From Enoplolaimus lenunculus (Eukaryota; Nematoda; Enoplea; Enoplida; Thoracostomopsidae), in contig JASANG010001871.1 of NCBI GenBank assembly GCA_030248215.1, forward strand, positions 186,001-250,000: 64,000 nt of DNA, in the 5' to 3' direction. The notes beneath the pieces are model-generated. The model had not been told where the DNA came from. It saw only the letters and a list, made by a program, of their open reading frames with translations, and made no database searches. The translations under genes and the position numbers were made by a program. Shown piece after piece: positions 25,083 through 36,840 of this stretch (positions within the stretch are counted from its first letter, which is position 1; each line of letters starts with the position of its first letter).

Positions 25083-25751
25083 CAGAGATGGGCGACCTCG
25101 GTCAAAAAAGCGAGACTGAGATGCAACCTACCGAAACCGAGAGTTTGGTCTCGGTCTCGTTCAATTTTTAACCGTTTCCGAAAATATAAGATTTTTTAGC
25201 AAAAGTTTTGAACATTTTATCTGCTTTGAATTGCCGTTTCATACAGGACAAATCACACTGTCTCAAAACACCCTCGATGCAATCCCTAATTCACAGCTAT
25301 AGTGTTGTTTTTGCTCCCGGGCAAACCAAATAAACTGGAAGTTTTTATCACAGCGCGACGTTATAATGCGGATGACGCATTATTTATTAAACGATGTTTT
25401 AAATGTTTTAAACTCGAAAATGCAACTATTTATGCTTTGTCGCAATAAAATCAAGTGTTTAACGTTTCCTTTCAAAAATAGAATTTTGGGGAACCGGAGG
25501 GATCATTCTGATTCTCAAATCGTTGTATAACCAGGTAGCGGTGCTCCATAATCGTTCGCTATCTGTGTTGGTAGGCGAAATGCGCAAGTACTTTCGGGCA
25601 AAGCTGCGATAAAGGAAAATTTTTTTGATTGCTTATCACTTTTTCTCCATTTTGGTCTCGGTTTGCAAACCACCGAAACCTGAAAAACCGAGACCGAGAC
25701 CGGGACCAGCCAAATCTCGAGACTTGCCGAGACCGAGTCAGCCCATCCCTG
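25083..25751. mobile_element. GACCGAG-family MITE, copy 2, full length
   Basis: Ends are CAGAGATGGGCGA and CAGCCCATCCCTG, an inverted pair like hAT termini. Both arms contain strings of GAGACCGAGACC / GGTCTCGGTCTC around a 450-base AT-rich core. No coding capacity. Confidence 0.75.
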
Positions 25752-25789
25752 CCCTGCGTTTCGCACGAAACCAAACCCTGGGCGTGGCA

Positions 25790-27000
25790 ACAGGATGCCA
25801 TGTGATTTTGGATGTTTCCCACCTTCACCAGGAAACAGCGGTGCTGCCAGTCAAGCCACACACCGAGATGCTCACCTAAGAACACCTGCTCAGCCGTCGT
25901 TGAGAGTTGCACCCACGCATCTACCACCTCGCAACACGAAGGACACGTTCAGAAAACATGATAGAGCAAATCATCGAATAGAAGATAGAGGCGATATATT
26001 ATCTGCAGACAGGCGATGCTTTAAGAAGGGACTTGAAACAATTCAAGCAGACACCGTTAATCGCTTACGGAGCAACTACACTGAAAACGCAGTTCTCCGC
26101 ATACCCGCGCAGGATATTGACAAGTTGGAGGTGGAACTCAGCAGAGAAGTAAGATGCACATTGACACAGGTGCGGTCCGGCCAGGGCGCGACCGGATATT
26201 AATTTACCGGAAACGGAACCGGATAGGAATATTGAATACATCCGGTAACTAATAGGTTTATACTAGATACCGGAACCGGCTTCAGATTACGATTTTTACC
26301 GGATGGTAAACCGTATCCGGATATCCTTTCGCACCCTGGGCCGGTCACAGCAAATTACTGAACTCGCTCATGTGCAGAATCGATTCAACCGTCGAAAACA
26401 GGCGTCCAAACCGCAATAAACGTCTACACGATGAGCAGTCCTTGTTCGAGTGCCCCTCGAAGCCAACAACATTTAATCATATCGATCTATGGGAGCAACC
26501 GATGCGAGTGGCCGATCTGATCGGTCTCGTGCAGGACCAAACATAACCTGTCACCCAAACCAGCTATCACAGCAATGACAACAACAAATAAAATGGCTAC
26601 TCCCCGTTTAGAATCCTGTATGGGCGCGATCTCGTATTACCAATTGATATAAAATACATACGTACTCTACCAATGATGATGTTTATTAATTTGATGTAAC
26701 GTAGGTTAAGCATGTGGTAGAAGAAATGAGCACTATTCGCGCTAAGGTTGCATAGAGGTGTGCGAGACAACATTTAAAGAGCGCGCGAAACTCAGGGTGA
26801 ATCTTGCAACAAAAGACACAAAGGAAAATGACTTTTCAGGTAGGGTGATAGAGTTCTTTTTCTAAATCTAAAACGATCTGACCGCAAAGGGGTAAAACAA
26901 CCTTCCATGGCGTGGATCTTATATCATAGAGAATGTTTATGAAAAGGAAACTTGTACGTTGAAGAACAATAAAGGAATATTAAAAAGGAAGCAAAGTGTG
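25790..27000 (+). mobile_element. Probable LTR-retrotransposon fossil (Ty3/Gypsy-like pol 3' part)
   Basis: Fragments resemble the end of an integrase region, most clearly FRILYGRDLVLPID near 26600-26660, followed by a basic stretch like the integrase C-terminus. It is heavily broken and old, with a hAT-like MITE inserted (26182-26338). LTRs were not identified. Family assignment is weak. Confidence 0.35.
26182..26338. mobile_element. hAT-like MITE (ACCGGA arms), short copy
   Basis: Begins CAGGGCGCGACCGGATAT and ends ATATCCTTTCGCACCCTG. The arms are ACCGGA/TCCGGT repeats. It belongs to the CCGGAG family seen at 14085 and 41393. Confidence 0.7.
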
Positions 27001-27388
27001 TTCAACCTGAAAATATTTACCTAATTGAACGTGACACAGCAGAGTGCTCCTGCTTGGCCAATTCAGATGCGGACCCTAATTCAACCCTAAGTCTGTTAAT
27101 TGGTTGCCCACTCTCAACCTGCTCACAAAAGACAATGAATACATAGATGGTGTACATAAGCTGAATGATAATATAATTAATGCTTGCGAAGGTATCCTAA
27201 AGCAGAAACACTGAGTGGGCTGGACTGAACTCTTTTGTGCCAGTTCAGCAGATACAATGCTGCAAAAACAATTACGTTCAGATCAGATTCATTTTAATGC
27301 CGACCGGGCCGTAGACATTGGTTGACATCTTCAAGTCTGTGCAACAAATTGGAAATTGCTTATTGTCTATATGAGTGAATGTGTTCGA

Positions 27389-27715
27389 CAGAGATGGGAG
27401 TGTCAGTCGCGGCCTTGGCAAGTCTCGCTCTCGGTCTCGCACTTTTGAGTCTCGGTGCTTTGAAACCGAGACCAGAAGTCGGGGATTCAGCAAACGCATG
27501 ACTGTATTTTTGACGTAAGTGATGGCTGATGAGTAAACATAGTTACGCAATGATTACGAGCAGATATTCGGAAAAAACACAAAAAACATTTACGAAAAAT
27601 ACATTAGAAATAATTTATTTTGAAATTTTTAATTTTTTTCGGCGATGACCAAAAACTGATCGAGACCGAAAATTTTCTTGGCCGGTCTTGGTAGTCAGGT
27701 CTCGGTCTCCGGATC
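27389..27715. mobile_element. GACCGAG-family MITE, copy 3
   Basis: Left end CAGAGATGGG followed by CTCGGTCTCG units. The core is shared in inverted orientation with 23058-23393. The right end has TCAGGTCTCGGTCTCC but lacks a clear CCCATCCCTG terminus. Confidence 0.65.
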
Positions 27716-28085
27716 GTACATAAATGTTATTACGTTTTCGAAACATAAAAACAAATTGATATGTTTGAAATTGTCGGGGCAATCCACTGTGAACATAAGA
27801 AATCTGTCTTTGCTATCTGGCGCACGTTGTGAAAATGTTTTTTCCCGAAAATCGAGCCAACGTTTTCCTGAACGTTGAGTGGGTTTTTTCTCGCCCAACT
27901 ATGGCTTTTAAGTAAAAAATATTAAAATTCTTAAGGAGGAGCAAAAATTGATTTTTGACAAAATGAAGAATACCCAAGTTGTTCGAATATTTTGTTTTGT
28001 GACCAAAACCTGCATTTGACTCACTGTGAATGTAGTCTTGGATGATGTTTCTAGTGTTTTCATATTGTATAGTATTACAACAGCA

Positions 28086-31000
28086 ATGAATCAAGGAGTA
28101 AACGATCTGCTGAAATTATTACGCCTAAAAGAGTTTGAGCAATCTGCAGTTCCTTCTACGTCCAGCAAATCATATTCAAATCTGCCTGACCTGCGTCCTA
28201 GAAACAATGCCGCAAGTGCCTCATCCGACGTGGCATCTTCAGTTGATTCAGCCATGGATTGGCATCCGAATACTTTGGAAATTAAACCATCCAAATGGGG
28301 TCGTCTGAAAGATGTGTTTATGGCGCAGTACGTAGGTGTTCTAATTAGATTCTGTTAAACCCGTGAACATTTTCAAATAATAAATATTCATTATTCAATT
28401 AACGCACTGATCATGCATATGCTGTTGACGTAATTATCATGTCCATTACGACTGATTCAGATACGCATAATATTGTGGTGTTTTAATCGGCTGCTGATTT
28501 TTTTCATACATTTTAAAATGTAAGTTGTTATTGTTGAAGTACGAAATATATTCGCACTGGTTTATCAAAAAACACATTTTGTGAAACTTTATAACACTTT
28601 AATCGCGATGACTCCTATGCCATTTTTACTCTCTGAAAATTACTACACAGGCGCGAGGGGATTCTGTCGCTGGAGTTGTCGCTTGCAAGCGTTGCAACAG
28701 TCACTGGCATGCTGTCGGGAGTGATCATTGGTGGATTATCACGAACGCAAGACACGAACATAACTTATTTGGCTAAGAATCGAATGACAAACTATCTTTC
28801 ACACGGAGATGCTCAAGTATGTTTCGGTTAGTTTCCAAGGCAGAGCATAATTATGACTGATCTAGTTTAAAAGCACGACTTTGTTGTTGGTGTTTCATGC
28901 TACATTGATCTTTCATTGTAATACTAGTTATTCATCTGTATTTAATTAAGCATGGTGGTGTACTAAAGTTGGAATCGGTATCGGTTCGGCATCGGCAAGT
29001 TTTAAGATAAAAATCGACATTGGTAAAAAGTTTGGTATCGGCACATCCCTAATTCGGCTCGGAATACCACACAGGACCATGTATATACTATGTGGAAGTT
29101 TGAAAAAGTATATGTTCGATTGCAAGGTAAAAGAAAACTAAGATATCTGGTAAATATTTTGGGTTCAGTTGCTTGTCAATACTCTTTAACCAGTTATCTG
29201 CTGGCTCAGCTATCAGTTTTATTCAAATTGCTACATCGGTATGAAGAATCAAAAAGGAAGGAACACTTCTTGTTTGGTTTTGTAGTCGTACTTTATCTTT
29301 TTGTGTTTTAAGCGGCGTCACATGGATTATCTAATTCTACAGGCAATGAAACGTGGTGGCGCATCAGCGCTGCGATATGGATCTTTATGCGGACTATCCA
29401 CGTAAGTCAGTGGAAAATAAATTTGTAGACTTTAACATTATATTTATAAGCGTTTGTGTTTCTATTTTGACTGTTATCTAAATTTTCAGTGTCCCGTGGC
29501 TTGTAGTACGCAAATTGCCTGCTCTGAAGCTTAGGTTGTAGATCTTGATTGCGCAAAAATTTTAGGTTTGTATTTTTTCTTCTTTTGTAAATTTAGGACG
29601 AAACCAACATGCATAAGATTTATTTTTTCTTTATAATCTTAGTCACATAGTGACGAAATGTTAAAACCGACTGAAGGATGTTGTGATGAAATTTTATTGC
29701 TCAAGCGCAGCGTGCGCAGTGTTAAAAGGCCGCAGTTTTGAATTGTTAACGCTGTTTAAAGCTTTGATTCTAGATTAACTCTTGGTTCCATTGCTGCCTA
29801 TCGCGATAAGAGTTTGCCAACAGATCTAATATTTTCATTCGGTAGGTTTAACTACAGTGTCAAGATGCGTTCGGATACCAGAGAATACTGGATCCGGAAT
29901 CGGATAGTAAAATATCCGGCCTGGCCGGAGCCGGATATTAAGTATTTTCATTAAAGTAAACGTAATCACGCTAATTTAGTAGTGCTGCATGTTATTTATT
30001 GTTTTCTTTTCGTAATGGTTTTCGTATTAATTGTGTTTATTTCGAACAAAATTTGTTGTGGCAGTTTGTTTTTTCATAAATAACAGTGCAATACAAAGTT
30101 ATAGCATCGTTTTAAATGTGTGCGTGTTCAGTATTTTAGTATATACTTGTTTCTGATGATATGATTTCCCTAATTTCAGCTGCAGGCGCTGCAATATATT
30201 CGTGGTATCGCGGTCCTCGGGCAATGCTGGGAAGTGCCATTCTTGGTTCAATTTATGGGTAAGTTGCAATGTTTAGATGTACAGCCATCTTGGCATGTCC
30301 GTCTTTACGCTCGTGTCGCATCAAAGCTGATTTTCCTTACAAGCCAAATTATCTGTAGAAATTATATCGTATATAACCAGAATGACTAAACTTAAACTAG
30401 GTTTCGACACCACAGTACCATTCATTAGAGTGGAAACGAAAGTTCGGATTCGATTTCAGATTCGGCTAATGTTCAAGGTTTGAAATCGGATTAGGTTTTG
30501 AGAAAACCAAATCCCACAAAGTTTGGAAACCAGTTTTTGTGTTTTTGAAGTTTTGTTAGAACAAGCTGAACCATTTTTCAGAAACTTTTAACACTTGCAG
30601 TTCTGGCAATCAATCAGAGTTTTAGTGTATTTGACTTTTGATATTTCAAAATTCGCATGTTTCTATGACCCGTGTAGGATTCGACTTACTTGATCGACAT
30701 ATATAACAGCTCTAAGTTTCATTTTATCGAATACTTCTGTGTATATAAAGACATTTATCGAAGTCAAGGTTCGGATTCGGCAAAAATCGCAATGGGTTCA
30801 CAATCGGTGATATCGTGGGTTCGGTGCTACCGTGGAAGCTTGTGTTATAGCGTAACATTCAACTTGGTGTGTAGTTTTATTTGTTCAGCGCCACTGTAAT
30901 GGTGCCTTGTTGGATCGGTTGTTATGCACTAGGTGTAACGTTTGATGATATTTACCACAAAGCGAAACAAGATCATTATCTTAAAATGAGGTAAGATTTC

Positions 31001-31891
31001 TCAAGTTCATGTTAAAAAATTAGGGTAAAGAGTTCTGTAGTGACCCGGATAAGAGGGATCCCCATTTTGAGTCCCAATCAATAGGAGTCCATATCCGTAA
31101 AGAGTCCGTAAGCGGATAGAGTTTCTAAACCGTAACTAGAGTCCATAAATGTCAGTTATCCGTAATTGTAGTGCATAAATGACTCCAGGACCAAATAACG
31201 TTAAGTTCGAAACCTTAAAGCATACTTATGTTTTGAAAGTACATTCTTAAGTATAACATCGCATTATGTCTCAAGTTTGTGATACAACACAAAGGCTTAA
31301 TTCAAGGAATAGTTGCAAAACCGGATTTACCAGTAACGAAGGGCTGCGGAGGGCGCGTTAAAATAAAATATAACAGTCCGTAACCAAATAACAGGGGTGG
31401 TACGCTCGGAAGAGGCCAAATAAATTTCAGTCCCCCCTCTTATTCGGGTCACTACAGTAGATAATGCGGTAGACTGAATTGTTCAAAACTGAACTAGACA
31501 TATTTTCATTTTTGGTACGTAAATTTCCTTCACCTCTGTTGCTGGAAAATTTTGCGGTTTATTTCCGGTGCACACTATTTTTCAACTCAGGTTACACGAA
31601 AGAATTTCAGGGTTCTTGGTGACGATTGTAGAGGTTGAAAATAATATTTTTGTTAGTTTTGTAAAAATGAATCATGAAGTGATGAACAAATACAATGTTT
31701 TATTACTTTCTATTTTTAGAGATTACAATAAGCATTACGTCGCACAGCGTGAACTGCTGAGAGATTTAGGTCATGATAGAATGTTTTCGTTGTCAAAGAA
31801 GCAAGTCACACAATTTCATGACGATATTGAAACTGTTGCGAAAGAAATTGAAGTTATGAATGCAACCTTAGCTGGCAAGGGTATTAAATAG
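28086..31891 (+). CDS. TIMMDC1: TIMMDC1, complex I assembly factor, seven exons
   Basis: TIMMDC1 is a Tim17/22/23-domain inner mitochondrial membrane protein that helps assemble the membrane arm of respiratory complex I. Exons: 28086-28331, 28658-28816, 29343-29401, 29774-29841, 30180-30258, 30889-30990 and 31720-31891; total 294 residues (human 285). Matches to human: KWGRLKDVF (GWDRLRELF), a first membrane segment SVATVTGMLSGVIIGGL, RGGASALRYGSLCGLST (RGFIRYGWRWGWRT), AAYRDKSLPTDLI (NVYRNKDALSHFV), then a glycine-rich segment GPRAMLGSAILGSIYG (GLRGLVAGGIIGALLG), and a charged C-terminus. Six GT-AG junctions agree in phase. The second exon needs the second of two nearby AGs (GCGCGAG) to stay in frame. 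The 3' UTR may run to AATAAA at 33002. Confidence 0.9.
28959..29053. mobile_element. CCGATA-family MITE fragment in TIMMDC1 intron
   Basis: Contains GGAATCGGTATCGGTTCGG and closes with TCGGCACATCCCTA, the terminal motif of the copies at 53930 and 55259. Only about 95 bases remain, so it is an end-to-end deletion derivative or a remnant. Confidence 0.5.
30420..30830. repeat. GATTCGG-rich repeat in TIMMDC1 intron
   Basis: Both ends of this intron segment carry runs of TTCGGATTCG-like units (30440-30500 and 30760-30830) around an AT-rich core. It looks like another hexamer-armed MITE, but I could not fix its termini. Confidence 0.35.
31033..31459. mobile_element. Mariner-like MITE, copy 4
   Basis: Near-complete copy with CTGTAGTGACCCGGAT at left and TTCGGGTCACTACAGTA at right. 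It lies in the last intron of TIMMDC1. Confidence 0.8.
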
Positions 31892-31906
31892 CAAAGATTT
31901 CTTTAG

Positions 31907-32120
31907 GAAGACACTGTACAAAGTCGCTATGTGGTTGACATACTACTGGAATGCTTAACTTTGGTAAGTTGTAAATCTCTGGTGTATCCCATTTCCTGTT
32001 TTCTTTGAAAATCTTTTTCCGGGGTGAACCTTGGGGAGTCTACGGCAACACTGAAGATTTTATCAATCATGTACTAATTTATTGTGAAGGCACAGATGTA
32101 ATGCTAGACGCTTTACGCAA
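31907..32120 (+). other. Coding-like stretch downstream of TIMMDC1
   Basis: Between the TIMMDC1 stop and its likely polyadenylation site lie two open pieces with splice-like borders. The first, 31907-31963, follows CTTTAG and ends at GTAAGT (peptide RYVVDILLECLTL). The second is an open frame to a GTAAG at about 32120 (GVYGNTEDFINHV, then CEGTDVMLDALRK). A later AG near 32410 would close it after a few codons. The peptides look protein-like but I do not recognise them and the phases do not join cleanly. It could be an alternative 3' exon set or a separate small gene. Confidence 0.3.
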
Positions 32121-33159
32121 AGGTAAGTTCGCTATTGTGTGACTCGCATATGCCGGCTACTGTGATGTGCTAAACGTGAATTGTTGTTCAGAACAGCCAG
32201 AAAAACTACTGGAAAGTAAATAGTATCTGATTCGTTTATGATAAACAAAACAGGATTGAACGCATTATGATTTTGGTAGATGTGATTGTAATATTGTTTG
32301 AGTGTTTGTCTTCCATTTGTTTGTGTTGTCCGGAACAACAATTACTGTGTTTCGGAACTGCATAATATAATGTAGTACCAACAGCTGCTAAATATAATAT
32401 CACGTTTGTAGGTGCACGCTTGTAAACCTAAGCGAAACCATCATGTTTCTAAGCATGTTTTGCTGTTTCAGTTTCATTAGTATTATAATAAGGTAAGATT
32501 GTGTATTACTGATTGTATCTTGGTGCTTGTTAGTGTTGAAAACGAGCACACTGTCGCAGTAACACGCTTGTGTACACGTCTAAAGAATCATTCTTGTATT
32601 TGTACAGCTCGGTCAGTCTTGTCGCAGACAAATTGTGTTTTGCAATTTGTACGTGACAGGAGAAAACTAAGAAATTTAATGTAAGCCGGTATCTTCAGAA
32701 AAACATGCAACTCGAGTAATATTTTTCATTAACCTGTCCTGTACACAGTGCCTGTCGCCTACACTATTTTGATTTTGACTTGTGTATGTTTGGTCCAAAC
32801 TTATTCTGCTCATGTTTGTAGTTAGCAAGTTGGTTTTAACTGTTGGCCAGATACATGTTGTGACTTTTGTCTGTGTACAAAAACTAAAGAAATGTGTATT
32901 GCAGCATTAAGTTTTGTAAACAAAATTTGTCGTCATTGTTTTTATGCATACGCATGACATCTGTTTTTCTATAAATTTCATGTTTACGTTATAGTTTTAA
33001 AAATAAATAGTCCCGTTATTTATGTGAATTTACGTGGCAAGTGTAATGTGGTTTAGAATTACTGTTTTTTATGTATGCAACAATTTAAACAAATCTTGGC
33101 CCATGTCAACCTCGCTGCCGTCCCAAAATCCCACCATCTCATAAGAATTTGATATGCAG

Positions 33160-33862
33160 TCGAAGGTTGGATTTTGGGATATGGTCGAAGGTTGGATTTC
33201 GGGATATGGCCGAAAATGGGATTTTGTGATGTCGGGATATGGGGGACGGTGGGATGTTAGGATTTTGGGAAATCAGATATGGTCGAATGTGGGGTTTTGG
33301 GATTTCGGGATATGGTCGAAGGTAGGAGTTTGGACTATGGTCGAAGGTGGGATTTTGGGATTTCGGGATATTTTCGGTGGGTTTTAGGATATGGTCGAAG
33401 GTGGGATTTTGGGATTTAGGGATAACGTCGATTTTGGGATATGGTCGAAGGTGGGATTTTAGGATTTCGGGATATGGTCGGAGGTGGGATTTCGGGATAG
33501 TCGAAGGTGGGATTTCGGGATATGGTCGAAGGTGGTGATTTTGGGATTTCGAGATATGATCGATGCTGGGATTTTGGGATATGGTCGATGGTGGAATTTT
33601 GGTATTTCTAGATATAATTGAAGATAGGATTTTGGGATTTCGGAATACAGTGGAGGCGGGGTTTTGGGATTTCGGGATATATAGTTGAAGGTGGAATTTT
33701 GAAATTATGGGATTTCGGGATATGATCGAAATTTGCAAATTCACGATGTGGTCGAACGTGAGATGGCATTTCGGGATATGGACGACGGTAGGATTTGGGA
33801 TTTTGTAATTTAGTCATGGTCAAAGGTTGAATTTTGGGATTTCTTGATATAGTAGAAGGTGA
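33160..33862. repeat. Minisatellite, GGTCGAAGGTGGGATTTTGG unit
   Basis: About 20 copies of a 20-40 base unit made of GATATGGTCGAAGGTGGG and ATTTTGGGATTTCGG modules. The composite period is variable. The 201-codon minus-strand frame across it is a repeat artefact with a PKSHLRPYPEI-like period and is not counted as a gene. Confidence 0.85.
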
Positions 33863-34392
33863 AATGCTCTTAAACCTAAGTCTAAACCTAAGCCCAAGGC
33901 ATAGCCTAAACATAAACTTAAGTCGCGAGCTCCTAAATCCTAAGATTTAGCCCAAAGGTCATGTTAAGATTTAAATCAAGTTAAACCATAGCCTATTTTT
34001 TAATGCCTCGGCCTGATGCGGGTTTCACGTTATAATTGGGGCAGACGGAACACGGTTTGTCCCGTGTTGATTCGACGTATTCAGGCTGATATAGGGTCAA
34101 CAGACAAAGCTCGAATGTTGTATGACTTTATCTTACAGGCCATTGCTCTCAAATAATCAATGTGTACAAGGAACCGTAGTATGTCACGTGATACTGTGGG
34201 ACATTTTATGCGAATATATGATATTCCAAAATTTCAACGAATATCATATGATATTTAGCGGGACAGTGTAATCGTTGGGTGCTGAAAAATGAATTGAAAA
34301 GTCAAACGGCAGAGGCACAGATGTGCTTTAAATACCACACACGTCTGTGAAACGTTTCTGACAGAAAATCAGTTACAACCACAGCTTAATTC

Positions 34393-34665
34393 TTAACCCC
34401 TTTTCTCACACTGAGTTGCCTATAGGCAACTTAGCGCAGTGTATATGTGTTAAATAATATATATCGCACCGTGTTTAACAACTGCAACACGTATACATAG
34501 TACTAAATCACCACAAGACGTGAGAGCCCCCTCGGGCTCGAGCGTCAAGCTCCTATAGCTGAGTGGTGATGGTATACGCCTCCCACTCCAGTCACTGGAG
34601 TTCGAATCCTAGCATAAAAGTAGGTCTCAGGGGAAATAGGAAATATTCATGTGAGAAAGGGTTAA
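34393..34665. mobile_element. Nested TTAA-ended MITE with tRNA-like interior
   Basis: Ends TTAACCCCTTTTCTCACA and TGTGAGAAAGGGTTAA are inverted. TTAA at both ends suggests a TTAA target, as for piggyBac-type elements. It sits inside the larger element at 34014-34857. Confidence 0.7.
34548..34614 (+). other. tRNA-like sequence (degenerate polymerase III promoter)
   Basis: Contains an A-box-like TAGCTGAGTGGTGATGG and a B-box-like AGTTCGAATCC at suitable spacing. The T-stem and the anticodon stem do not pair properly, so it is not a functional tRNA. It is probably a tRNA-derived SINE head captured in the MITE. Confidence 0.5.
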
Positions 34666-34881
34666 ATTCAAATTTCACATTCTAGTATATAATATTCAAC
34701 AGGACAATTTGGGTATGTTACGTCAAGCTTGCAAACATTTGAAAATAAATATATCACATAATATTCGCAGACAATAGCAGGCAAAATGTTACCCAATAGT
34801 CTAATATGGACAAAACGTGTCCCAAGCTGCCCCGGTAATAACGTGAATCCCGCATGAGCGTAAGCATAAAGCCTAAGATGA

Positions 34882-35051
34882 CCATGTATAAAACAGGGCC
34901 GTAACAGCAGCATAGGCATATTCCTAAGCTTAAGCCTAAGCCTATGAATGAGCCTATTCCTAAGCCTAAGCCTACGCAAAAAATTAGTCTAAAGCTGAAA
35001 CTACCTATTATAGCCCCTCCGGAAAACGATCTTGCCCTGTTCTATACATGG
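34882..35051. mobile_element. CTAAGC-family element, complete-looking copy
   Basis: Left CCATGTATAAAACAGGGCC and right GCCCTGTTCTATACATGG are inverted. Between them lie CCTAAGCTTAAGCCTAAG repeats and CCTCCGGAAAACGAT. Other copies or halves occur at about 12000-12075, 13855-14475 (interrupted), 22476-22650 and 41930-42080. Confidence 0.7.
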
Positions 35052-35784
35052 GTTCCTAAGATCTAGCCCGTAGTGGTCATTTATGATTTAATCAACGTTT
35101 AAACCAATTCCTAAAGCCTCTAGCGTCCTAAAACCATGCCTAAGCCTAAGTCTGAGCCATAGACTAAGCGTGTGGCGAAGGTTGCAAGCCGTGCACGGTT
35201 CATAGAAAATCCAAAAACTGTTATATATACATTATTGTATTACAGATTACTACTTTTTTTTGGTCTGGAATAAGCTTAAATTATTTCTTTTTGGTTCATA
35301 AAATATCTCTGTGGTTACAGCGATAACTTTTTCACCAATTTAGCATTTGTCTACTACTCAAACCAATGTCACTTGTTCATAGGTTGTGTTCTTTCAAAAA
35401 ATACATGATATATGTTTTCGGGATGGTCGTGGTGATGGCGAGAAAGTATAGATGAAATATATACCTAAAATATTTTTTAAAAATGAAAACAAAAAATTAC
35501 AAGTTGTAGTTGAACGAGGCGGGAAGGTGTGTCTGGTTGAGTGCATTAATAATGCAGTAACGATGTGTGACACACGATGACTCAATTCTAGTTTGGGTGC
35601 GGTGATGCCGGAAACCAGGATTTCACAACCTGGCATTGGGAGAAGAAACCGGCATTTATCTGTGGTGTTGGTTTGGGAAATTCTGTATTTATCGTGGGTG
35701 TGCAGATACAGGGAGTAAATCCAGCATTTTTATACTACTAAATACCAAATGCAATTTCTTGCATTTTTATCAGATTAAAGTAAA

Positions 35785-36143
35785 TACTGTATTGACCCGA
35801 ATGAGAGGGGGGTAATAAGACGGGGGGGTCCCCATTTTGAGGCCGAATCAATAGGAGTCCGTATCCCAAATAAGAGTCCGTAAGCGGACAGAGTCCCTAA
35901 ATCCTAATTAGAGTCTATAAATGTTAATTAACCCTAGTAGTATCGTATAAATGACTCCAGGTCCAAATAAACTTGACTTCGAAACTTTAAAGTTTACTTA
36001 ATTTTTGAAAATACATTCCTAAGTAGGGTGGCGGAGCGTGGGTTAAAAATATATAACAGTCCGTAACCGAATAACAGGGGGGTACCCTCTGGAGAGGCCA
36101 AATAAATATCAGTCCCCCTCGTCTTATTCGGGTCACTACAGTA
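35785..36143. mobile_element. Mariner-like MITE, copy 5
   Basis: Left end TACTGTATTGACCCGAAT and right end TTCGGGTCACTACAGTA. About 80 bases shorter than copies 1 and 4 through an internal deletion. Confidence 0.8.
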
Positions 36144-36507
36144 CCTAGGGTAGTTATAAAATTATACCAAAGTAAGCTTTAAGAAACCCAGTGATTGTGT
36201 TTACTCTTTCTTTCCGAAAATTCCGAAATCTGCCTAGAGAAATTCACCTTGATATTTCTACTGCATTTCATATCTAAATAGTTTCTGCAGGTCAGATTTT
36301 TTAAATTTAAACGCCAGACACATAAAAATTTAAACAAAAATTTGCATTGCATCGTGTTGGAGCAATGGCCTGGGTTGTCTTAGGTGGATTCGCAGTAGCA
36401 AACGTAAGGCCGGGGCTGCGAGTCCCTTGGGATATTATGCAACTATGTGATGCCTAGGAGTTCGAAACTTCAGAACATGGTACACCTGAAAAACAAACAC
36501 TAATGTT

Positions 36508-36840
36508 CAGGGTACAACGCGAGATCAGCCTCTGGTTCCGGTCGGAAATCGATGTTCGGTTCCGACAAACATCTTACGGATGTTCGGATAATTTCGGTAG
36601 CGAAATTTTTTGCATTTTTATCAAAAATGTGCCACTTGGTGAGTTGGTTAGGGGCAGTTGCGGAAGTGTTTATTGCCGAGATTTCTCGAAAACAAAGGTT
36701 AAACCAAATTTTTGGCAAGACTGCGTAGATTATTGCGTTAAGATAGCAAGTTCAGAACCAGGTTTTATTGCCAAATTCTGTTTCACTTCCAACGCCGGCA
36801 AAATTTGTTGACCTTTTACCTCCGGGTCCGAACCGAGTTC
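36508..36840. mobile_element. CCGGAG-family hAT-like MITE, decayed right end
   Basis: Starts CAGGGTACAACG and shares the GGTTCCGGTCGG...TTTCGGTAGCGAAATTTTTTGC core with the copies at 14085 and 41393. The right end has ACCTCCGGGTCCGAACCGAG without a clear CCCTG. Confidence 0.5.

Larger units (their letters stand above)
34014..34857. mobile_element. TIR transposon with ATGCGGG...GTTATAAYYGGGGC ends
   Basis: Left ATGCGGGTTTCACGTTATAA and the inverse at right (TAACGTGAATCCCGCAT) extend inward to GGGGCAG and ACACGGTTTGTCC on both sides, about 50 bases. It contains the nested element at 34393-34665. No coding capacity. Confidence 0.8.

Noticed and set aside
25795-26202. 135-codon plus-strand frame as a host gene
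   Set aside because: It runs into a MITE and lies in a region with retroelement remnants; no family resemblance to a host protein.
33139-33744. 201-codon minus-strand open frame
   Set aside because: It lies entirely in a minisatellite and its peptide is a direct translation of the repeat period.
34548-34614. Functional tRNA gene
   Set aside because: T-arm and anticodon stems do not pair and it sits inside a MITE; kept only as a tRNA-like sequence.
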